Source: DDH964 sp963763205 (GTDB taxonomy: Bacteria > Desulfobacterota > Desulfuromonadia > Desulfuromonadales > DDH964). Taken from it: 64,000 bases of DNA. The position numbers were made by a program, and so were the translations under genes. The notes under the pieces are model-generated. The model ran no database searches. It was given only the letters and a program-made list of their open reading frames with translations, and was not told the DNA's origin. This document shows, in pieces, positions 55,216 to 64,000 of this stretch (position 1 is the stretch's first letter; every line of letters starts with the position of its first letter). Where the stretch lies: contig CAVXNQ010000002.1 of the NCBI GenBank assembly GCA_963763205.1, forward strand, positions 124,001 to 188,000. The letters run 5' to 3'.

Positions 55216-55925
55216 GGGTGCCTCTGGAAATGCTCCCCGTTCTCCCCGGGGTGAGGGAAATCCAGCAGCTGCCGGCGTTGAAAATAGTCCCTGAGCAGAA
55301 GGCTGGTGGTCGTGCCGAGGAAGGCCCCGGCCAGGACGTCGCTGGGGAAATGGGCTCCGGCCAGCACCCGGCAGGCGCCCACCAGGGCCGCCAGGGCAAA
55401 CCAGTGCGGCAGCCGGCGCGGCATCAGGAGGTAACCGGCGGTCGCCACGGCGAAAATCGTGGTAGCGTGGCCGGACGGAAAAGACCACATCTTAGCAGAA
55501 ATCTCAAAAAACGAAAAAGAATATAGATGCTGTCCCAAAAAAACCTTGGGCCGCGGCCGACCGCAGACGATCTTGATGGCGTCGGCGACCAGCCCGGAGA
55601 CCAGGACCGTGCCCACCAGGTAGAGAACGCGCTGCCGCCAGCGATGCAGCCGGGCCGCAGCGGCCGGCGGCACCCGCGTCGCGGCCCAGCGCAGCAGCAG
55701 GAAGAGGAGCGGCCCCGGCACCAGGTAGTAGACCGAGTTGCCGAGTTCACCGAACAGCGAAAACCAGTGCCGGTAAAGCCCGGGAAGGGCTCTCACCCAG
55801 GTGGCCACCGGACGGTCGACATAGAGGATCAGTCCCACGCAGGCGGTCCCGGTCAACAGCAGGCTGACCAGCAGCCACCGGTAAGGACGCCCCGCCGGCT
55901 GGGCAGTTCGGCTTCCCTGGCTCAC
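55212..55925 (-). CDS. PAP2-family membrane phosphatase
   Basis: 237 residues, GTG start overlapping the upstream stop (GTGA). Five to six helices. Motifs KIVCGRPRPKVF, MWSFPSGHATTIF and CRVLAGAHFPSDVLAG. Probable lipid phosphatase of the LpxE/undecaprenyl-diphosphatase type, which fits a lipid-remodelling operon. Stop overlaps the GT2 start. Confidence 0.9.
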   Translation of the reverse strand: MSQGSRTAQPAGRPYRWLLVSLLLTGTACVGLILYVDRPVATWVRALPGLYRHWFSLFGELGNSVYYLVPGPLLFLLLRWAATRVPPAAAARLHRWRQRVLYLVGTVLVSGLVADAIKIVCGRPRPKVFLGQHLYSFSFFEISAKMWSFPSGHATTIFAVATAGYLLMPRRLPHWFALAALVGACRVLAGAHFPSDVLAGAFLGTTTSLLLRDYFQRRQLLDFPHPGENGEHFQRHP

Positions 55926-57619
55926 GACTGCGGACCCGCCGCGGCGGGCGGGGCGGCCCGCAGCAGGTTGAGCCGCATGCGCCGCCCCTTGGAATAATTG
56001 AAGCCGCGAATCTGCTCGACCACCTCCGGGGCGAGCCCCACGCCATGGGCGGCGTCCAGGACCCGGGAGAGCTGGCGGTCGCTGACCAGCACCCAGCCGT
56101 CCGGATTGGCGCGCAGGAAGGTCGCGGCATCGGCCGCATCGAGCATCCGGGTGGCGGTGCCGGCCAGAAAGACCAGGCTCGGCTCCCGGTAATCGACCGT
56201 CGCCAGCAGATAGGGGGCCTTGGCGCCCTGCCGCTGCAGCGCCGCCACCACCTCGTTGCTGAGCCAGGGGGTACGCAGCCCGGGCAGAACCCAGCCCAAC
56301 GCCGGAGCCAGCACCAGCACGCCGCCCAAAACCGCGGCGGCTACCAGTTGGGCCGGCCGGCGCCGGCGCAGCAGCCGCGGCACCCAGACCAGCATCCCCG
56401 CGGCCGCCCCCGCCGCCACCAGGCCGGAGAGAGAGATTCCGCTGCCGGCCACCGCCGGCAGAATCGCCAGCCCGGCACCGAGCAGCAGCGTGACCAGCGC
56501 CCAGAGGCCGAAGACGGGCCAGCGCAACAGGCTGAACGGCCGCCGTTCGAGGAAGGTGAGGCCGGCGGGAAGATCCTGTAAAAAACGGCCGGTGAGCAGG
56601 GCGATCGCGGGAAAGGCCGGCAGGATGTAATGGGGCAGCTTGGTCGGGACCAGCTCGAAGAGGAGCCAGGCCGGGATCAGCCAGGCGAGCAGGAAACGGA
56701 CCGCGACGTCGCCGCGCTGCTTCCAGGAGGGCCAGAGGGCCGCCCAAGCGAAGAGCGAACCGGGCCAGAACAGGGCGGTGAAAAGGAGCAGGTAGAAACC
56801 GGGCCAGGCGCCGTGGGACTCCTGGCCGCCAATCAGCTTGGGCAGGAGATCGTGCCCCACCGCCTGGCGCAGGAAGGCGCCGTGGGAGACCTGATTGATG
56901 GCGACGAACCAGGGGAGGACGATCAGCAGCATCAGCAGCAGGCCCGAAACGGGTCGCAGCGCGCGCAGAAACCCGCCCCGGCGATCCGCCACCCGCAACA
57001 CCAGGATGGTCAGCAAGGCGATAGCCGGCGGCACCGGCCCCTTGAGCAGAATCCCGGCCCCGCAGGCGACCCAGAAGAGGAGCGTGATGGCCCGCTTCGG
57101 GGTAACGCCCTGCCGCCAGTCGAGATAGGCCCGGCCCAGCGCTCCCTGCATGGCGGTCACCGCCGCCAGCAGCATGGCGTCGGTCTTGGCCAGATGAGCC
57201 TCGACGGTCAGCAGCAGGCAGCCGGCCAGCAGCAATGCCCCCCAGAAGGCGGCGCGGTCGCCGACCAGGGTCCGCCCCAGTCCGAAGGTCAACAGCACGG
57301 CGAGCAGCGCCCCGGCCAGCGACGGCAGGCGGTAGGGCCAGATGGCGGTAGACTTCGCGCCGGTGGTGGCGTTGACCGCGGCGGCCTGCAGCCAATAGAT
57401 GCCGATCGGCTTTTTGTAGCGCGGCTCGTCCTGGAAGCGGATATTGACGTAGTCGCCGCTCTCGACCATCTGCTTGCTCGCCTGGGCAAAGCGGGCCTCG
57501 TCGCGATCGGTCGGCGGCAGGCTGACCAGCCCCGGCAGATAGAGAAACAGGCAGAGCAGGACCAGAAGCAGAGCCGGCCACGCCGGGCGTTCGAAGAGAT
57601 CATTCAGGGATTGGAACAT
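55922..57619 (-). CDS. ArnT-like glycosyltransferase (GT39/83 family), operon head
   Basis: 565 residues, about 12 helices. The first loop has PTDRDEARFAQASKQMVES then PRYKKPIGIYWLQAAAV, the usual acidic and basic residues. LVPTKLPHYILPAFPAIALL marks the second half. It is a paralogue of the 52547 gene. It is the first gene of an eight-gene minus-strand run to nudC, most of which overlap their neighbours. Confidence 0.88.
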   Translation of the reverse strand: MFQSLNDLFERPAWPALLLVLLCLFLYLPGLVSLPPTDRDEARFAQASKQMVESGDYVNIRFQDEPRYKKPIGIYWLQAAAVNATTGAKSTAIWPYRLPSLAGALLAVLLTFGLGRTLVGDRAAFWGALLLAGCLLLTVEAHLAKTDAMLLAAVTAMQGALGRAYLDWRQGVTPKRAITLLFWVACGAGILLKGPVPPAIALLTILVLRVADRRGGFLRALRPVSGLLLMLLIVLPWFVAINQVSHGAFLRQAVGHDLLPKLIGGQESHGAWPGFYLLLFTALFWPGSLFAWAALWPSWKQRGDVAVRFLLAWLIPAWLLFELVPTKLPHYILPAFPAIALLTGRFLQDLPAGLTFLERRPFSLLRWPVFGLWALVTLLLGAGLAILPAVAGSGISLSGLVAAGAAAGMLVWVPRLLRRRRPAQLVAAAVLGGVLVLAPALGWVLPGLRTPWLSNEVVAALQRQGAKAPYLLATVDYREPSLVFLAGTATRMLDAADAATFLRANPDGWVLVSDRQLSRVLDAAHGVGLAPEVVEQIRGFNYSKGRRMRLNLLRAAPPAAAGPQS

Positions 57620-57848
57620 CGAGGCATCCTTCCAAAAACCCGACGGTTCCGGCCGCGGTGGCCGGGAGGAGAAGATAATTTCATTCCGGGCTCCGGTTTG
57701 TCAACCAGCTTGCCGAGGTTTTTCTGAGCGCTGACGCGCCCTTTGGCTCCCCCCGGGATGACCCTTGGTGCGCCAGGAGGTATCATGGAAGCAGCCGTTG
57801 GCCGCTGCACACCCCCGGCCACGAGCGGAAACTGGGAGGGCGACGACC

Positions 57849-58506
57849 TTGACCGAATCGGTGCACCGCCTGCTGGCGGTGGGCGACATTCATGGCTGCA
57901 GGAACCTGCTGGACGACCTTCTAAAGGAAGTGGCGCCGGACGAGGGGGACCGGCTGGTTTTTCTCGGCGACTACGTCGATCGCGGTCCCGACAGCCGCGG
58001 GGTCATCGACCGGCTGCTTGAGCTGCAGCAGCAGCTGGCCGCAGACGGTCTACCTGCGCGGCAACCATGAACAGATGTTCCTCGATTTCCTCGAGGGCCG
58101 GGGATCCTGGCCGTTCTTCGCCAACGGCGGCCGGGCGACGCTGGCGAGCTACGGCGCCGCCGACGGCAGTGGGATTCCGCTCACCCACCACGCCTTTCTG
58201 CGCAGCCTGCCGAGCAGCTACTGCAGCGGGGGGTTCATCTTCGTCCACGCCGGGCTGCGCCCCGGCGTCCCCCTCGAACAGCAGCGCGAGGAAGATCTGC
58301 TGTGGATCCGCGAGGAATTTCTCGCCTCGGACTACGATTGGGGAAAGACCGTGGTCTTCGGCCACACCCCCCGCACCCGGCCGCTGCTGGCGCCGGGTCG
58401 CATCGGCATCGATACCGGTGCGGTCTACGGCCGCCAGCTGACCTGCTGCGACGTCCTCAGCCGTCGCTGCTGGCAGGCGGAAACGGGAGAAGCGAGAAAC
58501 GCGTAG
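57849..58506 (+). CDS. PPP-family serine/threonine phosphatase, one frame break
   Basis: About 219 residues, TTG start behind GGGAGGG. The bimetal site is fully visible: VGDIHGCRNLL, FLGDYVDRGPDSRG, LRGNHEQMFLDF, FVHAGLRPGV and FGHTPRTRP. One inserted base near 58040. Such proteins resemble bacterial PrpA or symmetrical Ap4A hydrolases. Substrate (phosphoprotein or Ap4A) undecided. Confidence 0.88.
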
Positions 58507-58554
58507 CGAGTCGCGCGCTGCGGGATACGAGAAAGCGCCACGCGCCACGCGACT

Positions 58555-59766
58555 TTATTCTTTTACCCGGCGCAGCAGATCGCCGGCTCGAGTTCCGGCC
58601 GGCAGGGAGAGGCGGACCAGCGCGTTGGGCTGGGCCACCGGCAGCGACAAGCCGTTGGCGTCCTGCAGTTCGGCCGCCAGAAAAGGCGCCTGGCGCATCC
58701 CCGGGCCGATCAGCTCCAGGCTCTCCCCCGCGAAGAAGCGGTTGCGGACCGCCACCTCGCCGCGGCCGCCGGCAACCCGTAAAACCACCCCGACAAAATC
58801 AGCGCGGCGCCGGTAGCGGGCATCCCCGGGATGGACCAGGGCATCCCGACCGCCGCCGAGAAAGCCCCGGTCGTAGGGGCGGTGGCTGACCATGTCGAGT
58901 TCCTCCCGCCAGCGGGGGTCGCAGCTCCAGGCGGCGGGGTCAGTCAGCCAGCGGTCGATGGCCGCCCGGTAGACCCGGGTCACGGCGGCGACATAGTAGA
59001 CGCTCTTCATCCGCCCTTCGATCTTCAGGCTGCGCACCCCGGACCCGAGCAGCTCGGGCAGGTCCTCGAGCAGGCACAGATCCCGGCTGTTGAACAGGTA
59101 GCTGCCGCGGCCGTCCTCCTCGATCGGCCAATATTCTCCCGGCCGGGTCTCCTCGACCAGGGCGTAGCGCCAGCGGCAGGGCTGGGCACAGGCCCCCTGG
59201 TTGGCGCTGCGCCCGGTAAGGGCGGCGCTGAGCAGGCAGCGCCCCGACCAGGCGACGCACATGGCGCCGTGGATGAAGACTTCCAGTTCGACCCCGGAGT
59301 CGGCGGCGGCCAGCTGCCGGATCTCCTCCAGGGAGAGCTCGCGGGCCAGATTCACCCGGCTCACCCCGGCGGCCCGCCAGAAATCCAGGGCACCGACATT
59401 GGTGGTGCTGGCCTGGGTGGAGAGATGCACAGCGCGCTGCGGATCCAGCCGCCGCACCAGGGCGAGGACTCCCGGGTCCGAAACGATGTAGGCGTCGATT
59501 TCCAACGGCTGCAGCGCCTCGAGATAGTCCGTAAGCTCCCCTTCCTCGCCGGGACGCAATTCCGCGTTGAGGGTCAGGTAGAGGCGCCGGCCCAGGCGGG
59601 CGCAGTGCTCCCGGGCGCGGCCCAGATCGTCCAGGCTGAAGTTTCCCGCCTGGGCGCGCAGTCCGAACCGCTCGCCGCCGGCATACACCGCGTCGGCGCC
59701 GTAAGCGAGGGCGGCCTGCAATTTTTCCAGATCGCCCGCAGGCGCCAGCAGTTCCACTTCCGTCAT
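58555..59766 (-). CDS. U32-family peptidase-like protein (TrhP/RlhA type)
   Basis: 403 residues from MTEVELLAPAGDLEKL. U32 signature VFIHGAMCVAWSGRCLLSA with GRSANQGACAQPCRW; four cysteines there suggest an Fe-S cluster. The C-terminal part (DFVGVVLRVAGGRGEVAVRN) is the usual U32 beta-barrel. E. coli members hydroxylate tRNA uridine or rRNA cytidine with prephenate; that role is more likely than peptidase. Single gene. Confidence 0.88.
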   Translation of the reverse strand: MTEVELLAPAGDLEKLQAALAYGADAVYAGGERFGLRAQAGNFSLDDLGRAREHCARLGRRLYLTLNAELRPGEEGELTDYLEALQPLEIDAYIVSDPGVLALVRRLDPQRAVHLSTQASTTNVGALDFWRAAGVSRVNLARELSLEEIRQLAAADSGVELEVFIHGAMCVAWSGRCLLSAALTGRSANQGACAQPCRWRYALVEETRPGEYWPIEEDGRGSYLFNSRDLCLLEDLPELLGSGVRSLKIEGRMKSVYYVAAVTRVYRAAIDRWLTDPAAWSCDPRWREELDMVSHRPYDRGFLGGGRDALVHPGDARYRRRADFVGVVLRVAGGRGEVAVRNRFFAGESLELIGPGMRQAPFLAAELQDANGLSLPVAQPNALVRLSLPAGTRAGDLLRRVKE

Positions 59767-59915
59767 GGGCGCCCACCTCCCCGGGGGCGACAAGGGGAGC
59801 AGAATAGCACAATTCCATTTCCCGGCATGGCAAATTCTTTGCATCCGCAGGGGGAGACAAAACCCGGCGGCGACGACATCTGCGGCCAGCCAGCCGTTAC
59901 AACCCGCCGTGATGC

Positions 59916-59944
59916 TTGACAAAGGGCGTAAGATTCTCTAGTTT
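59916..59944 (+). promoter_or_regulatory. promoter of the cpoB-like gene
   Basis: TTGACA (59916-59921), 17 bp, TAGTTT (59939-59944). The -10 is covered by the inverted repeat at 59933-59953. Confidence 0.6.
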
Positions 59945-59953
59945 TTAGAGAAT
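59933..59953. promoter_or_regulatory. 8-bp perfect inverted repeat over the -10
   Basis: ATTCTCTA-gtttt-TAGAGAAT, a perfect operator-like palindrome on the -10 box. A repressor could bind; alternatively it is a leader stem. Confidence 0.5.
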
Positions 59954-59989
59954 TTTACGGATTTCCCCACCCTGGAGAAGGACCTCCCC

Positions 59990-60676
59990 ATGCCGGCCCT
60001 CGTGACCCGTATCTGTTCCGCCCTGGCCCTGGGCTGTGCCCTGGCCGCCTGTACCCCGGCAGTCGCCCCGGCTCCGGCCATCGACCCCACCCGGATTGTC
60101 CATCTGGAACAGTCCCAGGCCGACCTCGACCAGCGCCTGCAGCGGTTGCAGGACAACCTGGTACTGCTTGAGGGACGCTTCGCCGATCAACAGAAGATGC
60201 TTGCGGAATTCCACCAGGAACTGCAGACGCAAAAGGGCACTCCGGGCGGGCAAATCACGCCCTCCCTCCAGCCGCCGGCCGCTACCGGCCCCACCCCGGA
60301 GCCGCGGCCGCAGCCGGCGGCGGCCGAGGTCTACCGCCAGGCCTTCGCCGACTACGCCGGCGGCCGTTATCCGCAGGCGGTGACCGGATTCTCCAGGTTT
60401 TTGGCGGAATATTCGGCCAGCGACTACGCCGGCAATGCTCAGTACTGGCTGGGGGAGTGCTACCTCGGCATGAAGCAGTACGACCAGGCAATCCGGGCCT
60501 TCGAACAGACGGCCGATCGTTACCCGGAGAGCGCCAAGGCGGCCGATGCCCTGCTCAAACTGGCGGAAACCCAGCGGCTGCTCGGCTCCACGAAGAGCGC
60601 CGACGACACCCTCCGCCGCCTGCGCTCCCGCTATCCGGACAGCCCTGCGGCCCACAAATCCCAGGCGACACCCTGA
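59990..60676 (+). CDS. CpoB/YbgF-like TPR lipoprotein
   Basis: 228 residues. Signal peptide with lipobox ALAAC (Cys about 21), a coiled-coil RIVHLEQSQADLDQRLQRLQ, a Pro-rich linker and a C-terminal TPR domain (AFADYAGGRYPQAVTGFSRF, then YWLGECYLGMKQYDQAIRAF). It coordinates outer-membrane constriction with peptidoglycan synthesis in E. coli. tol/pal genes are not in the window. Promoter upstream has an operator-like palindrome. Confidence 0.88.
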   Translation: MPALVTRICSALALGCALAACTPAVAPAPAIDPTRIVHLEQSQADLDQRLQRLQDNLVLLEGRFADQQKMLAEFHQELQTQKGTPGGQITPSLQPPAATGPTPEPRPQPAAAEVYRQAFADYAGGRYPQAVTGFSRFLAEYSASDYAGNAQYWLGECYLGMKQYDQAIRAFEQTADRYPESAKAADALLKLAETQRLLGSTKSADDTLRRLRSRYPDSPAAHKSQATP

Positions 60677-60732
60677 AAGCGGGGTGCATAAACCTCCCGA
60701 TTTCCGATTCATCTTTCACAAGGGGGCACTTA

Positions 60733-61758
60733 ATGACGCTCAGACGCACACTCCTTCCGGCCTGCCTGCTGCTGCTGCTCCCCTGGTCGGCCTTTGCCAA
60801 GAACGAGCCGGTCACCTACACCATCAAAAAGGGGGACACCCTGTGGGGGATTTCTGAGCGCTACCTCAAGGACCCCTTCTACTGGCCGAATCTCTGGGCC
60901 AACAATCCCGAACTGCCCAATCCCCACTTCATCTACCCGGGCCAGCAGCTGAAGATCTACGACGGCCGGATCGAGATCGTCCCCGCTCCGGCGGCCACCG
61001 CAACCCCCGCTCCGGCGGCCACCACCAAAGCCCAGGCGCAGAAGACCACGCCGCCCGCGGCGGCAGTCGCGGCGGAAGTCAAAATCAAGGTCCTGGGCGG
61101 CAATGCCGGCTTCCTCTCCCCCGAGCAGCTGGCCGGGGTCGGGACCATCGTCGATACCATCGACAACCGGGTGATGATCACCCGCGACGACACCGTTTTT
61201 ATCGACATGCAGGACCTGGCGGCCACCAAGCCCGGCATGGTATTCAGCCTCTTTTTGCCGGGCGATGAAATCAAGCATCCGGTCACCGGCGAGCCGGTCG
61301 GCTACCGGGTGACCAATCTCGGCACGGTGCGGATCACCGACGTCAAAGGCTCGGTGGCCACCGGGGTGATCACCGAGGCCCTGCGCGAAGTGCAGCGCGG
61401 CGCACGGCTGCGTCCCTACCAGGAACCGCTGCGCGAGGTGGTCCTCAAAAAAACCGACCGCGACCTGAGCGGCTACCTGGTGGCCGCCGGCAGCGACCAG
61501 ATCACCCTCGGCCAGTTCGACCTCGTCTATCTCAACCTCGGCAGTGCCGACGGCCTGGAGGTCGGCAACCTGGTCAACATCTCGCGACCCCGCGAGGCTT
61601 CCGCGCTCACTCTGAAAAAGGAAAATTTCCAGGCTCCCGAGATCCTGCTGGGCAACGCGGTGGTTCTCGAGACCGAAACGACCACGGCCACCGCCTTGAT
61701 CCTCAAGTCGGCGGCACCGATCTTCCGCGGCGACCGGGTCAGCACCGTCATTCCCTGA
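60733..61758 (+). CDS. secreted LysM-domain peptidoglycan-binding protein
   Basis: 341 residues from the ATG behind AAGGGGGCAC. Signal peptide LLPACLLLLLPWSAFA, then a LysM (VTYTIKKGDTLWGISERYLK, ending YPGQQLKIYDG). An Ala/Pro-rich linker leads to a large beta-rich domain of unknown fold (GTIVDTIDNRVMITRDDTV, GYRVTNLGTVRITDVKG). Binds the cell wall. It follows the CpoB-like gene by 56 bp. Confidence 0.88.
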   Translation: MTLRRTLLPACLLLLLPWSAFAKNEPVTYTIKKGDTLWGISERYLKDPFYWPNLWANNPELPNPHFIYPGQQLKIYDGRIEIVPAPAATATPAPAATTKAQAQKTTPPAAAVAAEVKIKVLGGNAGFLSPEQLAGVGTIVDTIDNRVMITRDDTVFIDMQDLAATKPGMVFSLFLPGDEIKHPVTGEPVGYRVTNLGTVRITDVKGSVATGVITEALREVQRGARLRPYQEPLREVVLKKTDRDLSGYLVAAGSDQITLGQFDLVYLNLGSADGLEVGNLVNISRPREASALTLKKENFQAPEILLGNAVVLETETTTATALILKSAAPIFRGDRVSTVIP

Positions 61759-61842
61759 CACCATTGCCCTGAAACGCCCGTCTCCGAAAAAGGATTGAGC
61801 CCATCAATCCTTTTTCCACCGCCGTCATTCCGGGAGGGGGAA

Positions 61843-62940
61843 ATGACCGGCAGCACCCACGACTGGTTACGGCTGCATCTCACCCGCGGGCTGGGCCGCC
61901 GCGGCCTGATCCGGCTGATCGAGGTTTTCGGCTCCCCGGCAGCGGCCCTCGCCGCCCCTCCGCAGGCCTGGCAGGAACGTGCCGGGATCCGCCCGGCCGT
62001 GGCCACCAATCGGACGGCGGCAGGCGATCCGGAGCCGCAGCTGGCCGCCGAACGCCTCGAGCATCTCGGGGTGCGCATCATCTCCCTCTGGGACGATCCC
62101 GCCTATCCGCCCCTGCTGCGGCACATCCACGATCCCCCCGCCCTGCTCTACGTGCGCGGCCGGCTGCCCGCGGGCGATGCCGTCGCCGTCGTCGGCGCGC
62201 GCCGCGCCAGCTTCCCGGGCCGCCGCCTCACCGAAGAGATCTGCCGCGCCCTGGCCGATCACCGGCTGGTAGTGGTCAGCGGGCTGGCGCGGGGCATCGA
62301 CACGGCCGCCCACCGCGGTGCGCTGGCCGGGGGCGGACCGACCGTCGGCGTCCTCGGCTGCGGCATCGACCGGATCTACCCCCCGGAGAACGAGCAGCTC
62401 TTCGCAGAGGTCCTGGAAAACGGCGCGATCCTCTCCGAATATCCGCCGGGCACGCAGCCATTGGCCGGGCATTTTCCAGGCCGCAACCGGATCATCAGCG
62501 GGCTGTGCCGCGGGGTGCTGGTGGTTGAGGCCGCCGAAGGGAGCGGCTCGCTGATCACCGTCGACTTCGCCCTGGAACAGGGGCGGGAAGTCTTCGCCGT
62601 CCCCGGACCGGTGCACGTCGCCACCAGCCGCGGGGTCAACCGGCTGCTCAAGGAAGGGGCTCACCTGGTCACCGAAGCCGCCGATATCCTGGCGGTCCTC
62701 GTCCCCGGTGCGATCGACCGGCCTGCCGCAGCGAAAGCAGACCGGTTCTGTGCCGACCTCGACGCGAAGAGCCGGCGGATTTTTCTCGAACTCGGCGACG
62801 AGCCGCTGCACATCGATGAATTGACGGGGAAAAGCGGCTTGACACCCATGGAGGTTTCCACTATTTTACTGGACCTAGAACTGCTGGGCGGCGTCGAACA
62901 GCTCCCGGGCATGCGCTACATTCGCAGCCGCCGGGGGTAG
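61843..62940 (+). CDS. dprA: DNA-processing protein DprA (Smf)
   Basis: 365 residues. N-terminal SAM-like domain, then Rossmann DprA core VAVVGARRASFPGRRLTEE, LVVVSGLARGIDTAAHRGAL, VLGCGIDRIYPPEN and GRNRIISGLCRGVLVVEA, and a C-terminal winged helix (IDELTGKSGLTPMEVSTILL). It loads RecA on incoming single-stranded DNA in transformation. Start behind GGGAGGGGG. Forms an operon with smg and topA. Confidence 0.93.
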   Translation: MTGSTHDWLRLHLTRGLGRRGLIRLIEVFGSPAAALAAPPQAWQERAGIRPAVATNRTAAGDPEPQLAAERLEHLGVRIISLWDDPAYPPLLRHIHDPPALLYVRGRLPAGDAVAVVGARRASFPGRRLTEEICRALADHRLVVVSGLARGIDTAAHRGALAGGGPTVGVLGCGIDRIYPPENEQLFAEVLENGAILSEYPPGTQPLAGHFPGRNRIISGLCRGVLVVEAAEGSGSLITVDFALEQGREVFAVPGPVHVATSRGVNRLLKEGAHLVTEAADILAVLVPGAIDRPAAAKADRFCADLDAKSRRIFLELGDEPLHIDELTGKSGLTPMEVSTILLDLELLGGVEQLPGMRYIRSRRG

Positions 62941-62963
62941 CGCCGCCCACTCCAAATACGGGA

Positions 62964-63438
62964 GTGCCTTTGCGAGAACGGGTTCTGGCTATCGTCAGCA
63001 TCATTGCCCAGTATGTTTTGGGCGAACGCGACAACCTCGATGAAAGCGACATCGTCGAGGAGCTTCTGGCGGTCGGGTTCGAAGCCGACGAGATCGACGC
63101 CGCCTTCAGCTGGATGCAGAACGTCGCCCTGCACACCCCCGGCAAAATGCCGCAACTGGCCGAGGTGCGCAGCCAGCGGGTCTTCACCGCCGAGGAGAAA
63201 CGCGACCTCTCCGCCGAGGCCCGCGGCCTGCTGATCCGCCTGCGCTGCCTGGGAATTCTCGACGACGAGGCGCAGGAGGAGATCATCGACCAAGGCCATG
63301 CAGGTGGCGGACGATCCGGTCACCCTCAAGGAGATGAAAGCCATCGCCGCCATTACCCTCTTCGCCCGCAACAACGAACAATGGCGGCGCGAGGTCGATT
63401 GTTTCCTGGACGACGACTGGGTCCGGCTCTATCATTGA
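62964..63438 (+). CDS. smg: DUF494/Smg-family protein, one frame break
   Basis: About 157 residues, GTG start. PLRERVLAIVSIIAQYVL and ELLAVGFEADEIDAAFSW are hallmark Smg. One inserted base near 63292, after which LKEMKAIAAITLFARN continues. Function unknown, conserved between dprA and topA in many proteobacteria. Confidence 0.88.
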
Positions 63439-63445
63439 AGCACCA

Positions 63446-63473
63446 GGCTGCGGGAGCTCCCTGCAGCCTTTTT
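63446..63473 (+). terminator. terminator between smg and topA
   Basis: GGCTGC/GCAGCC stem with inner GGGAG/CTCCC, then TTTTT. topA therefore has its own promoter or gets read-through. Confidence 0.75.
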
Positions 63474-63543
63474 GGTTTCTGTTCAGGACGGGGCGTATCG
63501 CAGGTACGCCCTTTCCCCTTTCTTAGCGGTATTGAGGAGTTCC

Positions 63544-64000
63544 ATGGCAAAATCGCTGGTCATCGTCGAATCGCCGGCCAAGGCCAAGACCATCGAAAAG
63601 TTTCTCGGCAAGGGGTACAAGGTGCTCGCCTCCTACGGCCATGTCCGGGCGCTGCCGAGCAAACAGGGGATGGTCGACGTCGCCCACGACTTCGAACCCC
63701 ACTACCAGGTCCTGCCGGAGAGCAGCAAACAGATTGCCCTGCTGCGCAAGGAGGTCAAGGACGCCGATGAACTGATTCTCGCCACCGACCCCGACCGCGA
63801 AGGGGAGGCGATCGCCTGGCACCTGCTGCAGGCCCTGGGGATCGATGAGGGGGCCGAGCATCCGCGGGTCAAGCGGGTCACCTTCCACGAGATCACCAAG
63901 GGGGCGATCCAGGCCGCCATGGCCGAACCGGGACAGATCTCCCGCGACTTGGTCGATGCCCAGCAGGCCCGCTCGATCCTCGACTACCTGGTCGGCTTCA
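63544..64000 (+). CDS. topA: DNA topoisomerase I, N-terminal part
   Basis: 152 residues visible; the gene runs past the window. Toprim domain KSLVIVESPAKAKTIEKFLG and LILATDPDREGEAIAWHLL (acidic metal triad) and the start of domain IV RVTFHEITKGAIQ with ARSILDYLVGF. Type IA enzyme that relaxes negative supercoils. Intact as far as seen. Confidence 0.97.
   Translation, partial: MAKSLVIVESPAKAKTIEKFLGKGYKVLASYGHVRALPSKQGMVDVAHDFEPHYQVLPESSKQIALLRKEVKDADELILATDPDREGEAIAWHLLQALGIDEGAEHPRVKRVTFHEITKGAIQAAMAEPGQISRDLVDAQQARSILDYLVGF

Overview
The window reads as about 64 kb of chromosome from a GC-rich deltaproteobacterium, most likely a member of the Desulfuromonadales (Geobacter/Desulfuromonas/Pelobacter relatives). 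Supporting signs are a multihaem c-type cytochrome, an Aquifex-type aconitase beside AcnA, the dprA-smg-topA end block, a DUF4911 protein, TRAP and Liv transporters for small carboxylates and amino acids, and several palindromic intergenic repeats. No rRNA, tRNA, CRISPR array, phage or complete insertion sequence was seen. The assignment rests on protein character and gene order, not on a database search.

Layout: (1) 1-6579, a LytS/LytTR two-component system, a CstA-type permease and a DctPQM TRAP transporter, which looks like a pyruvate/2-oxoacid sensing and uptake block. (2) 6790-9770, a small cytoplasmic protein, a small membrane protein, an Lrp regulator and a LysA-type decarboxylase. (3) 10023-16831, an ECF sigma factor followed by a secreted protein, a glycine-zipper lipoprotein, a cupredoxin lipoprotein, a geranylgeranyl-reductase-like flavoprotein and a methyltransferase. 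These converge on a polyprenyl synthase, a UbiA-like protein and a LolA-like protein, so the block is a candidate isoprenoid/redox-lipid pathway. (4) 17310-26003, single genes: cupin, AIM24, P-loop/DRTGG protein, Hsp20, flavin-reductase-like protein, Rrf2, LarE, nuclease, cytochrome, methyltransferase. (5) 26111-30827, two different aconitases. (6) 30967-34821, MscS channel, archaeal-type SAM synthetase, repeats and a second Hsp20. (7) 35007-39310, an SPFH membrane protein with a very large tandem-AAA Lon-like protease. (8) 39585-49939, DUF362 ferredoxin protein, PAP2 lipoprotein, CBS-ACT protein, livFGMHK, LysE, OsmC, DUF4911 and alanine dehydrogenase. (9) 50222-57619, two Nudix hydrolases and an operon of envelope-lipid genes (lipid kinase, two ArnT-like transferases, LAB_N, GT2, PAP2). 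(10) 57849-64000, a phosphatase, U32 protein, CpoB-like and LysM envelope proteins, dprA, smg and topA.

About seventeen genes are split by frame breaks, and most carry a net +1 base with perfectly conserved protein on both sides. I read these as sequencing or assembly insertions, not as decay, and give each such gene one full span with approximate break positions. Breaks crowd into 1-10 kb, 28-30 kb and 43-51 kb.

How it fits together: the cell appears to take up and sense small organic acids and amino acids (CstA, TRAP, Liv, alanine dehydrogenase, aconitases) and to run an anaerobic redox metabolism (cytochrome, ferredoxin protein, FNR-type site). It also invests in envelope quality control and lipid remodelling. 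The least familiar parts are the SPFH/Lon-like pair and the ECF-headed isoprenoid cluster.
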